Positions 13,901 through 26,040 of a stretch of DNA of 64,000 bases are shown piece after piece; position 1 is the stretch's first letter, and every line of letters begins with the position of its first letter. The position numbers were made by a program, and so were the translations under genes. The DNA lies in the NCBI GenBank assembly GCA_037043015.1, contig CM073324.1, positions 13,413,013-13,477,012 of the forward strand, written 5' to 3'. Under the pieces are notes generated by a model. The model did not search any database and was not told the origin of the DNA. It saw only the letters and a program-made list of their open reading frames with translations. The stretch is from Bryum argenteum. Lineage: Eukaryota; Streptophyta; Bryopsida; Bryales; Bryaceae.

Positions 13901-15930
13901 GAGAAACGACCTGATCTTCCTCCCAAACTGATGCAAAGATTGCCGATGACTATCATTTTCGGAGGCGAGGGCAGCTACATGGCTCCGTATAGCCTTCACA
14001 GCGACAATCTCTTAACCAGCCTAATTGGACAGGTGAACCACCACCTTGCAAAGTATGCAAATGCTTCCACAAGTAGGGAAACACCACAGATAGAAGTAAT
14101 ATAATTTCAGTGACATCCACTACGATGTTGTGGCTCTATTGATGTCGAATTTGATTTTTGTCAAGGCCGCAGCGATTGACCACTTGACCTACTTGATCCC
14201 CACTTATTTCAACCTTTAACCTACTTGATCCCCACTTCAATAGTAGGTTGAGCAGCATTTTCTGCAGTTGCTTGAGCAACACTGAGTTTGCTGAATGTCT
14301 TACTATTTGTGAGTGCAGGCTGTTCCTTCAACAATGTGGTACAGAATGGTAGCTGGTTTAAATGCACAGTTACGGACTGTACGCAGAGGATCCCTTCGCA
14401 GCAGCTTGCTGCCTGTGTTGAACTGGCTGAACACCGTCGCCAACCCGCGGCTATCCACTTTGGGTGTTCGAGTGGACTTGGCCTGGTATCAAGCTACAGC
14501 TTCAGGCTACTACCAGCTTGGCCTTGTTATGAATCCTGCCGACGAGGTTCCTCAGCCAATGCCGTTTGCAGATGAGGCGAGCCCTAGTGCTTCTCCAAGA
14601 AGGTAAGGCCTATAATTGTCGTAAAAGTGGAGTTGTCGATATTAGAAGCATTGCTGTGGAAGTTGGTACCTGTAGGTTTCCACAGTACCATTCATTACAG
14701 TGTGTAACTTCAGGAATTTACTGAGTTTCGGTTTGTCCTTACAGTATAAATTACATACCTGGCGACGAGGATGGGAGGTTCAATGCAGCACCGCAGCAAT
14801 GGCAATACAGCCAGGGCTACTCGCAGTATGGAGTGTCGAGGCGACGAATTGGTGGTGCAGTTATAGATACCAGTAACCTACGATCTCTAGAGGAGAGACG
14901 TGATTTTTGCCTTCCAATATCTCTTCTCCTCAGGAATGCGAGACCCGTTGGTCATCATGTAAGCTAGTTTGCATTCATCGAGCTATTGGTCTCGGCAACA
15001 ATCTTGTATCGTTATCTAATTCCGTGCCTGGTCTGGATGGTTTGTTGTATTGCAGGCTTCTGTGGGGCTCGTGATTTCTCTGCTGTTGTTGGTAGATTTG
15101 AGCTTGACACTGCTCATGCTGCTCCAATTCTACTCCATCTCTTTGGCAGCAATGCTTGGTATTCTTTTGGTGCTTCCTTTTTCATCAGTGATTCCTAGTG
15201 CGGCTGGCTTGAACGCCCTTTTCAGCCATGGCCCGCGAAGAACTGCTGCGCTTGCACGAATATATGCTCTCTGGAACATCACCTCTTTTGTCAACCTTGT
15301 AAGCTATCTCTTACATTGCCTATGTATGTACTCGGTATCAATTTGAAAAAGTTTATTCCTTTCTATCATCACATGCACCGATGTAGACTAATCCTTGTTA
15401 GTACTCTTATGTTGCAGGCTACAGCATTTATATATGGTTACGTCCATTACGTGATGAAGTTTGGTGCTTCCACTTCTGATCTTCAAAGCCCCACCTCGTA
15501 AGATCCGAACTACCTGTGTTTATTCGTTTTTAGCATCTTCGAATCACTAAAAGTGCCGCTTCCTAAAATTAGTTGATAATTTTTTTCAGAAAAAGGCTTC
15601 AGAACTTACCATCAGAAAGCAGAAATGATAGAAACTCATGAAAATATGAATTATTAGCGCACAACCGTCAAATCTGAAGCATTGAATAAATACATTCTTC
15701 AGTTGAAGGATTAGTTGATTTCAGTATTGATCAGAAAGTGGTGTGTAAATAATCAACCAATTTTCTATTGGTAAACCTGCAGGGAAGAAGAAAGCTGGTG
15801 GCTATTTCCAACGTTGCTGGTTCTGGTGAAGACAGTGCAAGCAAGAATGATTGATCTTCATATTGCCAATCTCGAAATTCAGGATCGCACTTTATATTCA
15901 GAAGATGCCACCAGATTTTGGGAGTCTTAG
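7941..15930 (+). CDS. Large glycine-rich multi-pass membrane protein (At5g11700/At4g32920 type)
   Basis: Function unknown; the family is conserved in land plants. Exons: 7941-8340, 8711-9071, 9278-9390, 9467-9675, 9862-10113, 10388-10513, 10618-10676, 10778-10877, 11160-11271, 11436-11651, 11931-12258, 12382-12478, 12648-12756, 12911-13182, 13276-13403, 13498-13732, 13844-14032, 14319-14602, 14745-14958, 15056-15298, 15418-15497, 15783-15930. Phases fit throughout and give 1424 aa. There is a signal peptide (about 1-22), then a long outside-facing region with Gly-rich blocks near 135-260 and 590-780. A Cys-rich EGF-like patch near 785-855 (GIFCKECPIG, CKPCPP) precedes one membrane helix near 863-885, a conserved inside region (YQWWEGSV, SEYDHxCLRSCRSRALYEGLK), and three C-terminal helices near 1270-1360. 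Residue-level matches to the remembered Arabidopsis proteins run from end to end, which fixed the splice choices. Confidence 0.9.
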
Positions 15931-16580
15931 AGCTCTAAACTTGCAGCGCTTTCTGATTGTTTTGAGTTGAGCATTTTGATTGGAGATCTGGCACTTCGGA
16001 ACAGTCTCGGTAGACGTAGGAGGTATGTGATATCAAGGTACACCAGGTGCTCTTCTAGACAGAGCTGCACACATTCTATTTGTCAGTCCATGACAGCTTT
16101 TTGTTGACTTTAACTCGTGTAGTATTTCCTGTACAATACAGATGTTACTAGCATATACTGATTCTTTGAGAATGTCATTCCATACGGCCGGTTATGATCT
16201 CTTGGATGCGTTTTGATTTAATGTTTCATTATATCATTGAACTGAAAGAACACCAGACGGGAAGGGATCAGAGTGAAGAAGCTTTACATGGTTGCACGAA
16301 CAATGTTATCAAAAGATATGCAGATTGAAATTAAAAAAGAGGGAACAAGAAGCGACCAGCTGGCTACCGGGCAAGTCATATCCTTTATGAATCAATTAAT
16401 TTTTGAAACGTTGGGGCCAAACCTTCATAATGGATGTACATCTGTTGCCTAAGTATTCTGTACCACAAGATTGTATCAGAGGATGGTACTACGCTTCAAC
16501 AATTCAATTCAAGAAGAGCGATAGTATCAAAGACATCGTACTATGCTCCAGTATTTCAGCGCCATAAGGGCTTTTGCTTT
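15931..16580. terminator. Convergent 3' region between the glycine-rich gene and ARP4
   Basis: The two stop codons face each other across 650 bp, so both polyadenylation regions should lie here, possibly overlapping. No coding signal or repeat was seen. Confidence 0.5.
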
Positions 16581-19500
16581 CTAAGGACATTTTCTCTGCA
16601 CATATGTAGGCCCGTGCTCTTCGTACCTGTTAGCCACAAGACGGAAAATATCAAGAAATTAATGAACCTGTGAACTCATAATTGCTGTCGCTGAGGTCGA
16701 GTTCAAGTAGCAAGAACCAGATGAGTCGTGTAAAAAGCGTGATGGTGCTTACTCTGCTTTGGAAAACCACATCTGTTGGAAAGAGCCCAATGAAGCCAGA
16801 ATACTTCCACCAATCCATACACTGCACAACCCAGTCATAACCCAGCCATCAAGGTTAATGATAAAGACACGCAGAGAGTAATGCCGAAATCCTTCTTATA
16901 TCGAAAATCGGATAGAATGAAAAATTAGATAAAACTGAACTAGCTGAAGGAGGCCCACCTGAAACGTCGCTCCAACGCGTTGCCGCTGGCTAACACTTTC
17001 ACGCGTGCAGCTTGTGGTGCTTCCTGCACTCGACGTACAAACCTCACATCATCAGGACTCGATCTCCTTATAATAACACCGTCAAATAACACTCCAAACT
17101 GATACTTACTTCCATGAGATCCTTCTCTAATCGCTCCTTCATCTGCTGCAAGGCAGCCGTTCCACCGGCAAGCTGGGACACATAGTAAAAAGACTGTTAA
17201 TTACCCATATAAGTGAAAAAGAGTCAACTAAACCTTGAGCAGCACAATAGACAACTGAATGATGTACAACAGGTTCTTTTGAGAGGGAGCGCACCATGAC
17301 ACTGTTGAATAGCTCTCTCCGTATATCAACATCACATTTGTTGATGCTCTCAATTACCTGCCCATACCAGAACACATCCCTCCCGTTAAGAAGTTAGAAT
17401 CAACTTGGATAATTCACTGAGATACCAGTTACTGTTGAAAATCAAGTTGTTAAAAAGTCGAATGACTGCATCTGTGATATTCGAGGAGTCGAGCACTCAT
17501 TAGTACACTAATTAAAGGAATAAATTCTGTCGCTCAGTACTGTGGTGCGATCAATGTACAACAACATACTGAATGGAATACATAAAACAGCGCGATCTCA
17601 CCATTTGAGGGAGTCCGTTAAAAGGTATACCAGCTTCAGAGCCATACTTTTCCATCCCAGGGATTGTCTGCCCCAACATTCACGACGTGAATTTAGCCAA
17701 TGTCTCGAGCATTAAGAACATCCATTATAGGGACGAGCAACTGAAATGCACTTTTCGAGAACACATTGGAATACCTGAATAAGGGATGGATTGAACATGA
17801 TATCTGAGATCTTGAAACGATCAGCCCCGACTTCTATTGTTCTGTAAAATTCAAAGTTCTCTCATCTCGGATTCCAACAGAAGAATAATAAATGTAAGAA
17901 GTAAATTCGAGTTAAACATGACCCTATGAGAATTTTTGAAGAGTATGCTTACTGGCCGTCTGGGAGCTCATAAGGAGTTGTTGGTATATTGGCATATGAA
18001 GTATCTGCGCAGACCGATAGCCCTTCATTAAGATAGCTGAACCTCTCACAACGCCTTGAAATTGTCAAAGAGACTCAAAGGAGCAAGGTAGCAATCTTGA
18101 GCGGGAAGAGCCCATTTAAGGAAAGCTCACCATCGTAAGCTGAATCTGGTACACGGCACACTGATTCCTTAGCATCAGCTACGATAGCTCTCTGCGAATA
18201 CGTGTAATAACTTTCCGTTGTATTTGGCAAATCAACAGGAATCAGCTGCCATATTAACGTAAACGGGTAAGCTTGACCAATACAGTAGGCAACAGAATCT
18301 GGAAAAAATTGGATGAGAATTTAGAAGGTTGCAGTTATCCATTCCAACCTAAACCATCACCCGAACCTGCTGAAATCTAATCACAAACCTCATACTCCCC
18401 CTGGCGAATCTCTTTGCGCGTGAAGGAAAACCGCGGTCTGATCTGCATGCGAAGAAAAAGTGTCGAAGATAACACAGGTTACGGTTACTCATTTGTGATA
18501 ACACATGCAATGGGGCGTGACTTCGCCAACAAAAGATATGCATGCATTTCCAGCAAGACTGCATATGTAGAGATAGAAACTCACTTTGATGCCTTTGGCT
18601 TCCAGCGTTCGTTGAAGACAGTCTGTAAGTACCTCTCCTCCAATTGCCGATCGTACTATAGCCTATCCACCCACGAATATCAAAAAATCAAGTTCGATCC
18701 CTTGTGTCAATTTCACGAACAAGAGAACACACGGACTTTGTAGAGGGATGACATCCATGATGAAATCAGACCCTACCTATCGCAACCTGAGCGCTCCACA
18801 ATAACACAAAGACACGCAGTACCTTCTGAAGAACATAACCATCATGCACTGCAGCAACAGTAGTGGAGCCTCCTCCACTGTAACCACCACGTATTCAACA
18901 GATGAACGTGTTCCATACGTATGTTCCATAGCAATGATTCAGAAGGGTGCAGCAGTTCCGAAATTATACACGAGCCGTAACAAGGGAAGGGAGCAAATCA
19001 ACTCTAAGAAAATCGCAACAGGCATAAGAGTACGTACCAGTCTACAACAAGGGATGTTGCTCGCCCCGATGCGAAGGATGTCAAGACCTACATCATCACA
19101 TCCCCGATTTGAGCATATGGGCAAACATATGTGCCCGATAATCCAGAGTTTTAAATAAATTGTAGATCGAGCCTGGATGATACGACACTAATATTCAGGA
19201 GGATTCTATATACTGGACACTGATAAACTGTACGAGCGATGTACACTACCAGAAAACGATGAATTCAAAATGCATACCGCGTTCTTGGCCAAAAATAGAG
19301 CAGGTACGTCGTACTTTTCGAACATAAGCTCAACCATTCTGTGAATACACATCAGAGAATTTACAGATGAAACTCAAGATTCATGCTTGATCGATCTTGT
19401 GACAGGAGAAAAATAAATAAATCATCAGCTAACAAGCGGATGAGCTTGAGCAGGTCTTAGATTGATACTGATCTCATCTAAGCTGAACATTTATCTCTCA

Positions 19501-21636
19501 AATAGAAGTTACATAAGTGATCAGCTCAAAGTATTACGGCAACTCACTTCTCCCGATGTTGCTGAGTATTAAAGGACGGTTCGGCAAGAAGCATTGGGTG
19601 CTCTTTGGGGTCTATCATCAGACGATCTCTGTTTAGCACACGAAGAAGTTTCAGAGTCAAGCACAGACATACATCAATGGAGCATATTTGTACACAAAGT
19701 CAAGAGACACACAAATGATCTATAACGTAGAAAAACAGATGGTAAGGAGACTAAGGTCAAGGAGAATATTATTTTTAAAACAGGTCTGCCCTGTTCAAGG
19801 AATAACAAGAACGTGCTGTTGAAATTGCAAGAAACACCTTAGAGCATGATCCCAAAGACTCTCTACGACTTCCCAGTCTGCAACAAGGCCATCCTTCATA
19901 GCTGGTACGACCTGCATTAGAATAATAAGAATTCTTGACCAGGATAAGGTTCAGCGATTCTATTTACCAGGACAATTCTGTACAGCTTCACACAACAAAC
20001 CATTCAAAAACACCTGAAGCAATGAATGGCTATGGTAAGCCATAAACAACACCAGCAAAGCTTGAGAGGAATTCACAACCTAACCACCTCAGTGCACGAA
20101 GATCTTCAGTATCAGCCCCTACAATTAGACCATATTTCACAGAACATAAAAACCCACAGAAGTTTGAGAAACTATCAGCAGAGCTGTAAAATACTACCTC
20201 CATGTGATCTCTGCGATAACCAAGACCTTGCACACCCGCGTACAGTTTCTTTGCTTTGGCCTTTTCGGCTTCGCCAGGCTTCTTGGCCTCCATCTCTGTG
20301 TCCCCTCCTCCATCGACCACTGCTGCTGGGGTCTCTACCGATCCCACTACCTAAACGGAGAACACAGGAGAATGAAAACTTGAAGCCCATGCCACAAATT
20401 GGCAAACCCTTTCCAACATAGTGCCTTCAGAATGTTCCAAAGTCAATAGAAATCTTGCACCAACACAAAGGGCGTCGTTCAATCATCAAATTCAAAGAAT
20501 GATCCCAGGAAAAACTCCAAAATCGTGAAGAAAGCAAGATAAATTTACCGATGGAAACACGGCCTTGGGTTGATCTTCACCTGCATACCCCGCCTTGACG
20601 GAGTGTGAACCAAGGTCCAACACTATCGCCGATACCTCATCTGACCAACCAATATTCACGAATTATGTCAACGAGCTGCAATCGGATAGCGTAGAAATAG
20701 CGAAAACTGATACCCCCTACTGACCAACAACTAGGTGTAACCTGAAACGAACAAGGAGTGTGCTCTTTGTAGAAAATTGACAGAAGTGAAGTGCATGTGT
20801 CATGTTCAAATCGTGAGTTTTCGGCTTGCAGTATTTTTAAGCTAGATGTCATATTTGTAACCGCGAGACCAAGTTGCTCAGCAATTCATAAGACCGTAAC
20901 GTGGATCTGCAAGCTCTTGAAGCGATCACTAATTGCTAGCTAAAATGGCGTTCTGTGAATCCAACAATGTTATTCAAGTTGCAACAAAGCATCACACTTT
21001 TTATAACTTCTTCAACAATCGCTCAGTAATTTCGGCTAACGTCGCTTATAGCAACTCCATAAGACCGTCCTTCACGTATATGCATGACATTACTTTCATC
21101 TAGTCTGCACTTAAGAGATGAACATGAAACCTGCAGTCTAATTTCATTGAGCTGAAACTGGGAATTACTTTCAGCGTCAAGATTAAAATGTGATGAGGAC
21201 AATGCAGCCGATTAGGTCAAAGACCTGAATGGCTACCAGCAAAAAGTTCAGTGCCAGTCCAATACGGAGTAGATGAATTCGATCATAAGCGGCAGACTGA
21301 TCGATCATCTGGTCCAGTGACCGGAACATCTCAAGAGAAAAAAGGAAGAAAGGGATTGCCATCTTCATATTAATTTCGCTATGCAAAAATTTCACAGACA
21401 AAAATTGGTTTTTCGTTTTCTAAAAATTCAGCTCCACGATCAGTGGTTACATAGTTGTTACCAATTAAGCTCCAGTCCACAATGACAAACATCAAAGACA
21501 CCAATGCCAGTGCGAGTGATGATTATACAAGAAAAGAAGCATAGGTGATCATCTGTTCGCTTTCGACTTTAGAAGAGGCAACAGAATTACGAGGAAAATA
21601 GTCTGGAAAGAAAAGAAACTTACCACCCCCGTACAT
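16581..21636 (-). CDS. ARP4: Actin-related protein 4 (nuclear ARP of chromatin-remodelling complexes)
   Basis: ARP4 is a shared subunit of the SWR1, INO80, NuA4 and SWI/SNF-type complexes. Exons (minus): 21636-21624, 20640-20549, 20350-20198, 19911-19838, 19628-19548, 19338-19278, 19087-19038, 18877-18823, 18662-18585, 18442-18389, 18245-18131, 18004-17953, 17841-17775, 17667-17602, 17357-17295, 17172-17110, 17023-16959, 16821-16753, 16626-16581. The total is 438 aa, against about 441 in Arabidopsis. The first coding exon is 13 nt (MYGG plus one base). Nucleotide-fold signatures are [15 protein letters not shown] (from residue 13), DCGGGSTT (from 174) and LAGGT (359-363). A charged ARP4-type insert (Glu/Lys/Ala rich) lies at about 40-68. 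The C-terminus ends VQRKCP as in other plant ARP4s. The transcript converges on the glycine-rich gene. Confidence 0.93.
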
Positions 21637-22697
21637 TGCGACCAGTCAAGTTGCGCGAAACCTGAGTCCAGCTCCAAGTCAGTCCTTTCAGTCGGTACAA
21701 AGCTCGAATTTTTATGGAAAAAAATTGAATCGGAATCTACAGGAGGAATGAACTTAATCACTTGAGTAACGATCAATACTGATGAAGGTATATGCAATTC
21801 TGATCGTAGCAGCTGCTCGTGCGACGAGCATCGGAGGTGCGAGAAACCCTTGTTCGCTCGAAGCTGAAGGTGGATGAATAAGTGAATGTAATTTTTCATT
21901 CGTCGTTGCTCTTCTGTTGCCGAGGACCATGTGAGATTCAGATTCTCTGCATTAAAAAAACTTGTAGTCTGGAAAAGAAGATCTTTGCCTTCCCACAAGA
22001 ATGCAGTTGATTTTTGAGAAATTTTTAAACAACGAGTTGAAAAGAGCCCATTTTGACTTTGAGCAAGTTTGCATTTATACAATTCTTGAATTATAAAGTT
22101 CACTATTTTATAAGTTCCAAAAATATACTCACATTTTTCTAACAAGAATTCATCTTGTACTCTAGCAGATACTCATTCTTAATGTCTAAAAGTGCGATAT
22201 GGGCATGGTGAAATCTACCCCTACTGCAATATATTCTCTTTTATACTCAACATCTACCCAAAAACACTAGAAAAGTGGTAACTTCAAAACTCCACCAACC
22301 TTCAACTTAAAAGAAAATTCAATTGGTGTCTCTAAAAGTGCACACTTACAATGTAGCAGGCAATTTGAATTCCTTAGCATGGTTTCTGATACCTATTAAT
22401 AATAAGATAGGAGTAAAAAAATTGGGTATCAATCATCAAATTCCTCTATGCACAAAGTAAAATGCATCTCTCTAACCATGCTAAGACCTTGCTAAAGTGT
22501 ATTAACTTTAAATGTTATAAAAGGAGAAATAGTGAACACCTGATGATTGAAATTGGACATGGTACTTCTAATAGTAGTTACTTCAAAGAGCTTATGGTTA
22601 AAATTTCTAAGAATCTAAATAAAATAATACCCATATCCAATTGTTGCAAAGTAAACATGGTATTCGGGAAAACCACCCATAGCCAAATGCCGTTTTT
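21637..22697. other. Upstream region of ARP4, then start of the repeat island
   Basis: The first few hundred bases should hold the ARP4 5' UTR and promoter. A 198-codon open frame (22145-21549, minus) crosses the ARP4 start exon in another frame; it has no recognisable domain and is not called. The rest is AT-rich with no gene seen. Confidence 0.4.
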
Positions 22698-22853
22698 GCT
22701 TGTAACACAGTATTGAGGAAAACCGCTCATAGCCTTTGAAAACCGCACTTGCTCCCTCCCTCATGACTTTAGGTGATTTAGAGATCCCAAAAAACAAATT
22801 GGAAAAAATTGCACATTTTACCAATGCAACCCGAAATAAATGTCAAAATTCCA
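22698..22853. repeat. Direct repeat, left block of a composite element (copy 1)
   Basis: About 155 bp closely matching 49606-49761, including AAAACCGCTCA, a GCACATTTTACCAATGCAACCC block and TGTCAAAATTCC at the right edge. In the 49.6 kb copy this block is joined directly to sequence that here lies 4.25 kb away (from about 27110). A weaker tandem copy of its left part lies just before it (from about 22650). Confidence 0.85.
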
Positions 22854-23282
22854 AAACACAGAATTAGGAATTTTTGCACTTGGGGGTAGAATCATGCACT
22901 TGCAAATGGATGGTTCAAAAAATCGCATTTAAAGAAATTAGGTGGACCATTTCATCCTTGAATGTGGTATCCTATTTTAATATCAAAATTCTAAAAAAAT
23001 ATTCTTCTTGGTAATGAATGAATCTCATAATTGGATGCAATATATCTTGGCAAGTTTTGTGTGTACCATTCATTTCCCAAATTTTAGACTCCTTCAAGTG
23101 GTATAAATGGCCGAGATATCAAAAACTTTATTGCACTTTTGTAACAAAAAAAACATGCAATGTAAAAGAAATTTAATACTTTTAAGAACTCCTCTAGTTA
23201 GCAACATGATTACTACTAATATAAACTTACACTGCTAAAAGTACACCTTCTTTTCCCTAAATATTTATTTCTACCTAATCTC
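22854..23282. other. AT-rich spacer inside composite element copy 1
   Basis: No gene or clear repeat seen. It belongs to the stretch of about 4.25 kb that is absent from the copy at 49.6-50.8 kb. Confidence 0.35.
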
Positions 23283-23760
23283 TATACTAACAATGGTCTA
23301 TATAATTTTGAAGGCGTTCGTTATGTATATATTCAAATTGCATTGCAATGTATTCTAGAAAGTGTGGTTTTGCAAAAATTGGAATTTTGATGTTTCGCTC
23401 CGTTGAAACACCATGTATTGGGATACAAAGTTGTTGCGGTTTTTTGGTTCTTGTATGTTGTGTTTCATCCACCCATGAATAAATTGATCCTTCCTTCTCC
23501 ACCCATCCATGTCTTTCACTTGATGGCTCCCACTTTGACTCCATGCAATTCGAATACCGTTGTTTAACAAGAACCGATGATGTTTCTCGCGATCCGCACC
23601 ATTGCGGCCAATACCGCACTACTTTCATTTTTGTTGCCCACCTTCCATTACCAAATTCCGGAACTTTTCCAATATAAAACGGTACACCTGCTTGAACCTC
23701 CGTGAGATCGATGGTTAGCACTATGAAGTGTTGTACCTTCACATCATCAAAAATGAGTAA
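23283..23760 (-). pseudogene. Diverged C-terminal domain of a DUF7869-type transposon protein
   Basis: The 151-codon frame (23742-23287) reads VQHF, then PFYIGKV, MKVVRYWP, RYSNC and KWEPS in order. The same order of anchors (VGHFF, PFFLGQV, MKVMWYRP, FEKCLKQ, RWIPS) is seen in the C-terminal piece at 27480-27780 and 50451-50740. I infer a second, older lineage of the same protein family. It has no catalytic core next to it, so it is a fragment. The domain may be of BAH or chromo type, but this is a guess from its shape. Confidence 0.55.
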
Positions 23761-24523
23761 ACGGAGCTTTCCGTACTATGGTGTAATTGGTACATGCGAC
23801 TCTAGTATTGTCTAAGATCTTTGATTCTAAGCATATATTATTATTGGTAAAAATATGTGCATACCCCTTATACCTCAAACCTTGTAATCATGTATGGAGA
23901 TTTATGAACAACACTACTAGAAATATTGGCAATATTTTCAATTTCAAATATTTGAAATTGTAATCATCAACTCTAGCAATGTATTTTAAATATTTGAAAT
24001 TGTAAACAATGTTTCCCATCAATACAATAACTTTACTTGTTTTTGTAAGAACATTAGTACTAAAGCAAGACCTAGGACATTTCTTTACTTGCATGGCGTT
24101 AGACAAAAAAACGTTGGGAATTTCCTTATAATATTTAGTAATTTAAAAATGTGTATTTTGGTGTGATAATACAAATGAGAGTAGATTATAATATGAGATT
24201 GTCCCCATGATTTTTATTCACTAAAAAATTTCATATTTTATGGAAATCCTATTTTATTTCTAAATAAAATTGTCAAGGGTGCTATTAATATTGTGCCAAC
24301 AACGCTCCCAAAAAATTTCAAGTTAATATTATCAAATTTGAGTAAGTTAGAGTCATACAGACTTGGGAATCTCACAACACATGAGTAAACTAAAACCTGA
24401 AATAAGCGGTCGCTTTGAGTATTTTAAAAATACTACATGCATGTTATTTATCCTTATTATATTACATGAAGATACAACTTCCTAACTCAAAGATTAGAGC
24501 AATCCATAAAAAGTAAAAGAAAA

Positions 24524-24530
24524 CTGAAAA

Positions 24531-24562
<32 letters not shown>

Positions 24563-24565
24563 AAA
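24524..24565. repeat. Poly-A low-complexity tract
   Basis: A run of A interrupted by two G. It reads as poly-T on the minus strand. It could be the tail of an old retroposon, but no body was identified. Confidence 0.8.
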
Positions 24566-24714
24566 CGAACAAAAGGAAGGAAACAAGATCGAGTACTAAA
24601 CAAAAATGAAAAAACTTCCAAAAAGTAATAAGCAATAAAAGTTTCAAATAAATTCTTAAAAGTTTTGTTAGTTTAAGATTTGAAAAAATAATAAATAATA
24701 TAAAAATAAAATAC

Positions 24715-24862
24715 AAGAATAAAAATAATAAAAATAAAATATAAGAATTAAAATAATAAAAATAAAATATAAGAATTAAAATAATAAAAATAAAATATAA
24801 GAATTAAAATAATAAAAATAAAATATAAGAATTAAAATAATAAAAATAAAATATAAGAATAA
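24715..24862. repeat. 28-bp AT-only tandem array
   Basis: About five near-perfect copies of a 28-bp unit built on ATAAGAATTAAAATAATA, with unit starts at 24741, 24769, 24797, 24825 and 24853. The array then decays into A-rich sequence up to 24910. Confidence 0.9.
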
Positions 24863-24910
24863 AAAAAATTAAAAAAATAAAAAATAAAAATAAAAAAATA
24901 AAAAAATAAA

Positions 24911-25165
24911 ACTCCCATGCCACCGAACAGCTCCCTTGGCCTTGGCGGCAAGGGCGCTGACTCTGACCTCTGCAGCGCGGGGGGGCGGCGGTTAGCGGCA
25001 ATGGCCGCCGCTTGGCCTCGGGCGGGCCCGCCTCTTTCTTTCTTCTTGCTGGGCGGTTGATATCCTTCGCAGGGTGGGGTCGCCGCTCGCCTCTCCACAA
25101 TCACCAGCCTCGCCGCAACGGCCATACGACATATGGAGAGTGTATAAGTACCCCTCCCCACATTT
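24911..25165. other. GC-rich block inside AT-rich repeats
   Basis: About 250 bp of very GC-rich sequence (for example GCGGGGGGGCGGCGG) sharply bounded by AT-only DNA on the left. The minus-strand frames are Pro/Arg/Ala rich and show no known domain. It looks like an inserted or captured fragment rather than local sequence drift. Confidence 0.6.
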
Positions 25166-25334
25166 CATTTTGATTCGTTGCAAGTTAATACTTACCTTGA
25201 AGCTGGGTATTTTTTGGAATAACAAGAAATGATGACCTTTTCAACCTTTTATAATAAATAAAATGGAGTTTCATCCATAAGAATCTCAATTTTACATGAT
25301 TTTAAGAGTTCTTGTAAACTTTCTTTTGCAATAC

Positions 25335-26040
25335 TAGGGTTTCATTGCAAATTAATGTTTTTGTAGTTTTAAGGTTTTGTATACTTAATTATTTTTTTGT
25401 TGTTTCATGGTTTTTTGTGTTTATATAGATTTTCATGGCATACTAGGGTTTCATTGCAAATTAATGTTTTTGTAGCTTTAGGTTTTTGTATACTTAATTA
25501 TTTTTTTGTTGTTTCATGGTTTTTTGTGTTTATATAGATTTTCGTGGCAAATTAGGGTTTCATTGCAAATTTTATTTTGTAGCTTTAGGGTTTTGTATAC
25601 CTAATTTTTTTTTTTGTTGTTTCATGGTTTTTTGTGTTTATATAGATTTTCATGGCATATTAGGGTTTCATTGCAAGTTTACGTTGTAGTTTTAAGGATT
25701 TCTATGGTTTGAAATATTTTGTTGTTTCATACTTTCATGTAGTTTTACAGGTTTAGTAGTTTGTTTTGGGGATTTAGGATTTCATTGCAATCCTTTTATG
25801 TTGTTATAGGATTTTGTGTCGTATGAAGTTTGTGGACCTTTTACAATTTTTATAGTTTTCTTTATTAACGAGTTTAGAATTCATTGCAGTAACATTTTCA
25901 AGTTGTGGGTTTTTAGTTTGTTTGAGGAATTTTGTCGTTATAGTATTAACTGTTGTATTTTGAGCTTTAAATTTTGTTTCAAATTTTAATTTTTATTCAA
26001 TTGAAGCGTTATATAACCCATGAGTTTCATTGCAAAACCA
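25335..26040. repeat. 109-bp tandem repeat, decaying rightwards
   Basis: Unit starts with TAGGGTTTCATTGCAA and occurs at 25335, 25444, 25553 and 25661 (periods 109, 109, 108). The first two are nearly identical and the fourth is diverged. Further degenerate starts (ATTTCATTGCAA, AATTCATTGCAG, GTTTCATTGCAA) follow at about 25778, 25872 and 26021, so the array probably once ran on to about 26.04 kb. Confidence 0.85.

Noticed and set aside
21549-22145. 198-codon open frame overlapping the ARP4 start
   Set aside because: It is in a different frame from ARP4, has no recognisable domain and is Phe/Leu/Ser rich as expected from AT-rich DNA.
24804-25225. Three overlapping minus-strand frames across the GC block
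   Set aside because: They run from GC-rich low complexity into AT-only repeats that read as Phe/Leu runs; not a protein.
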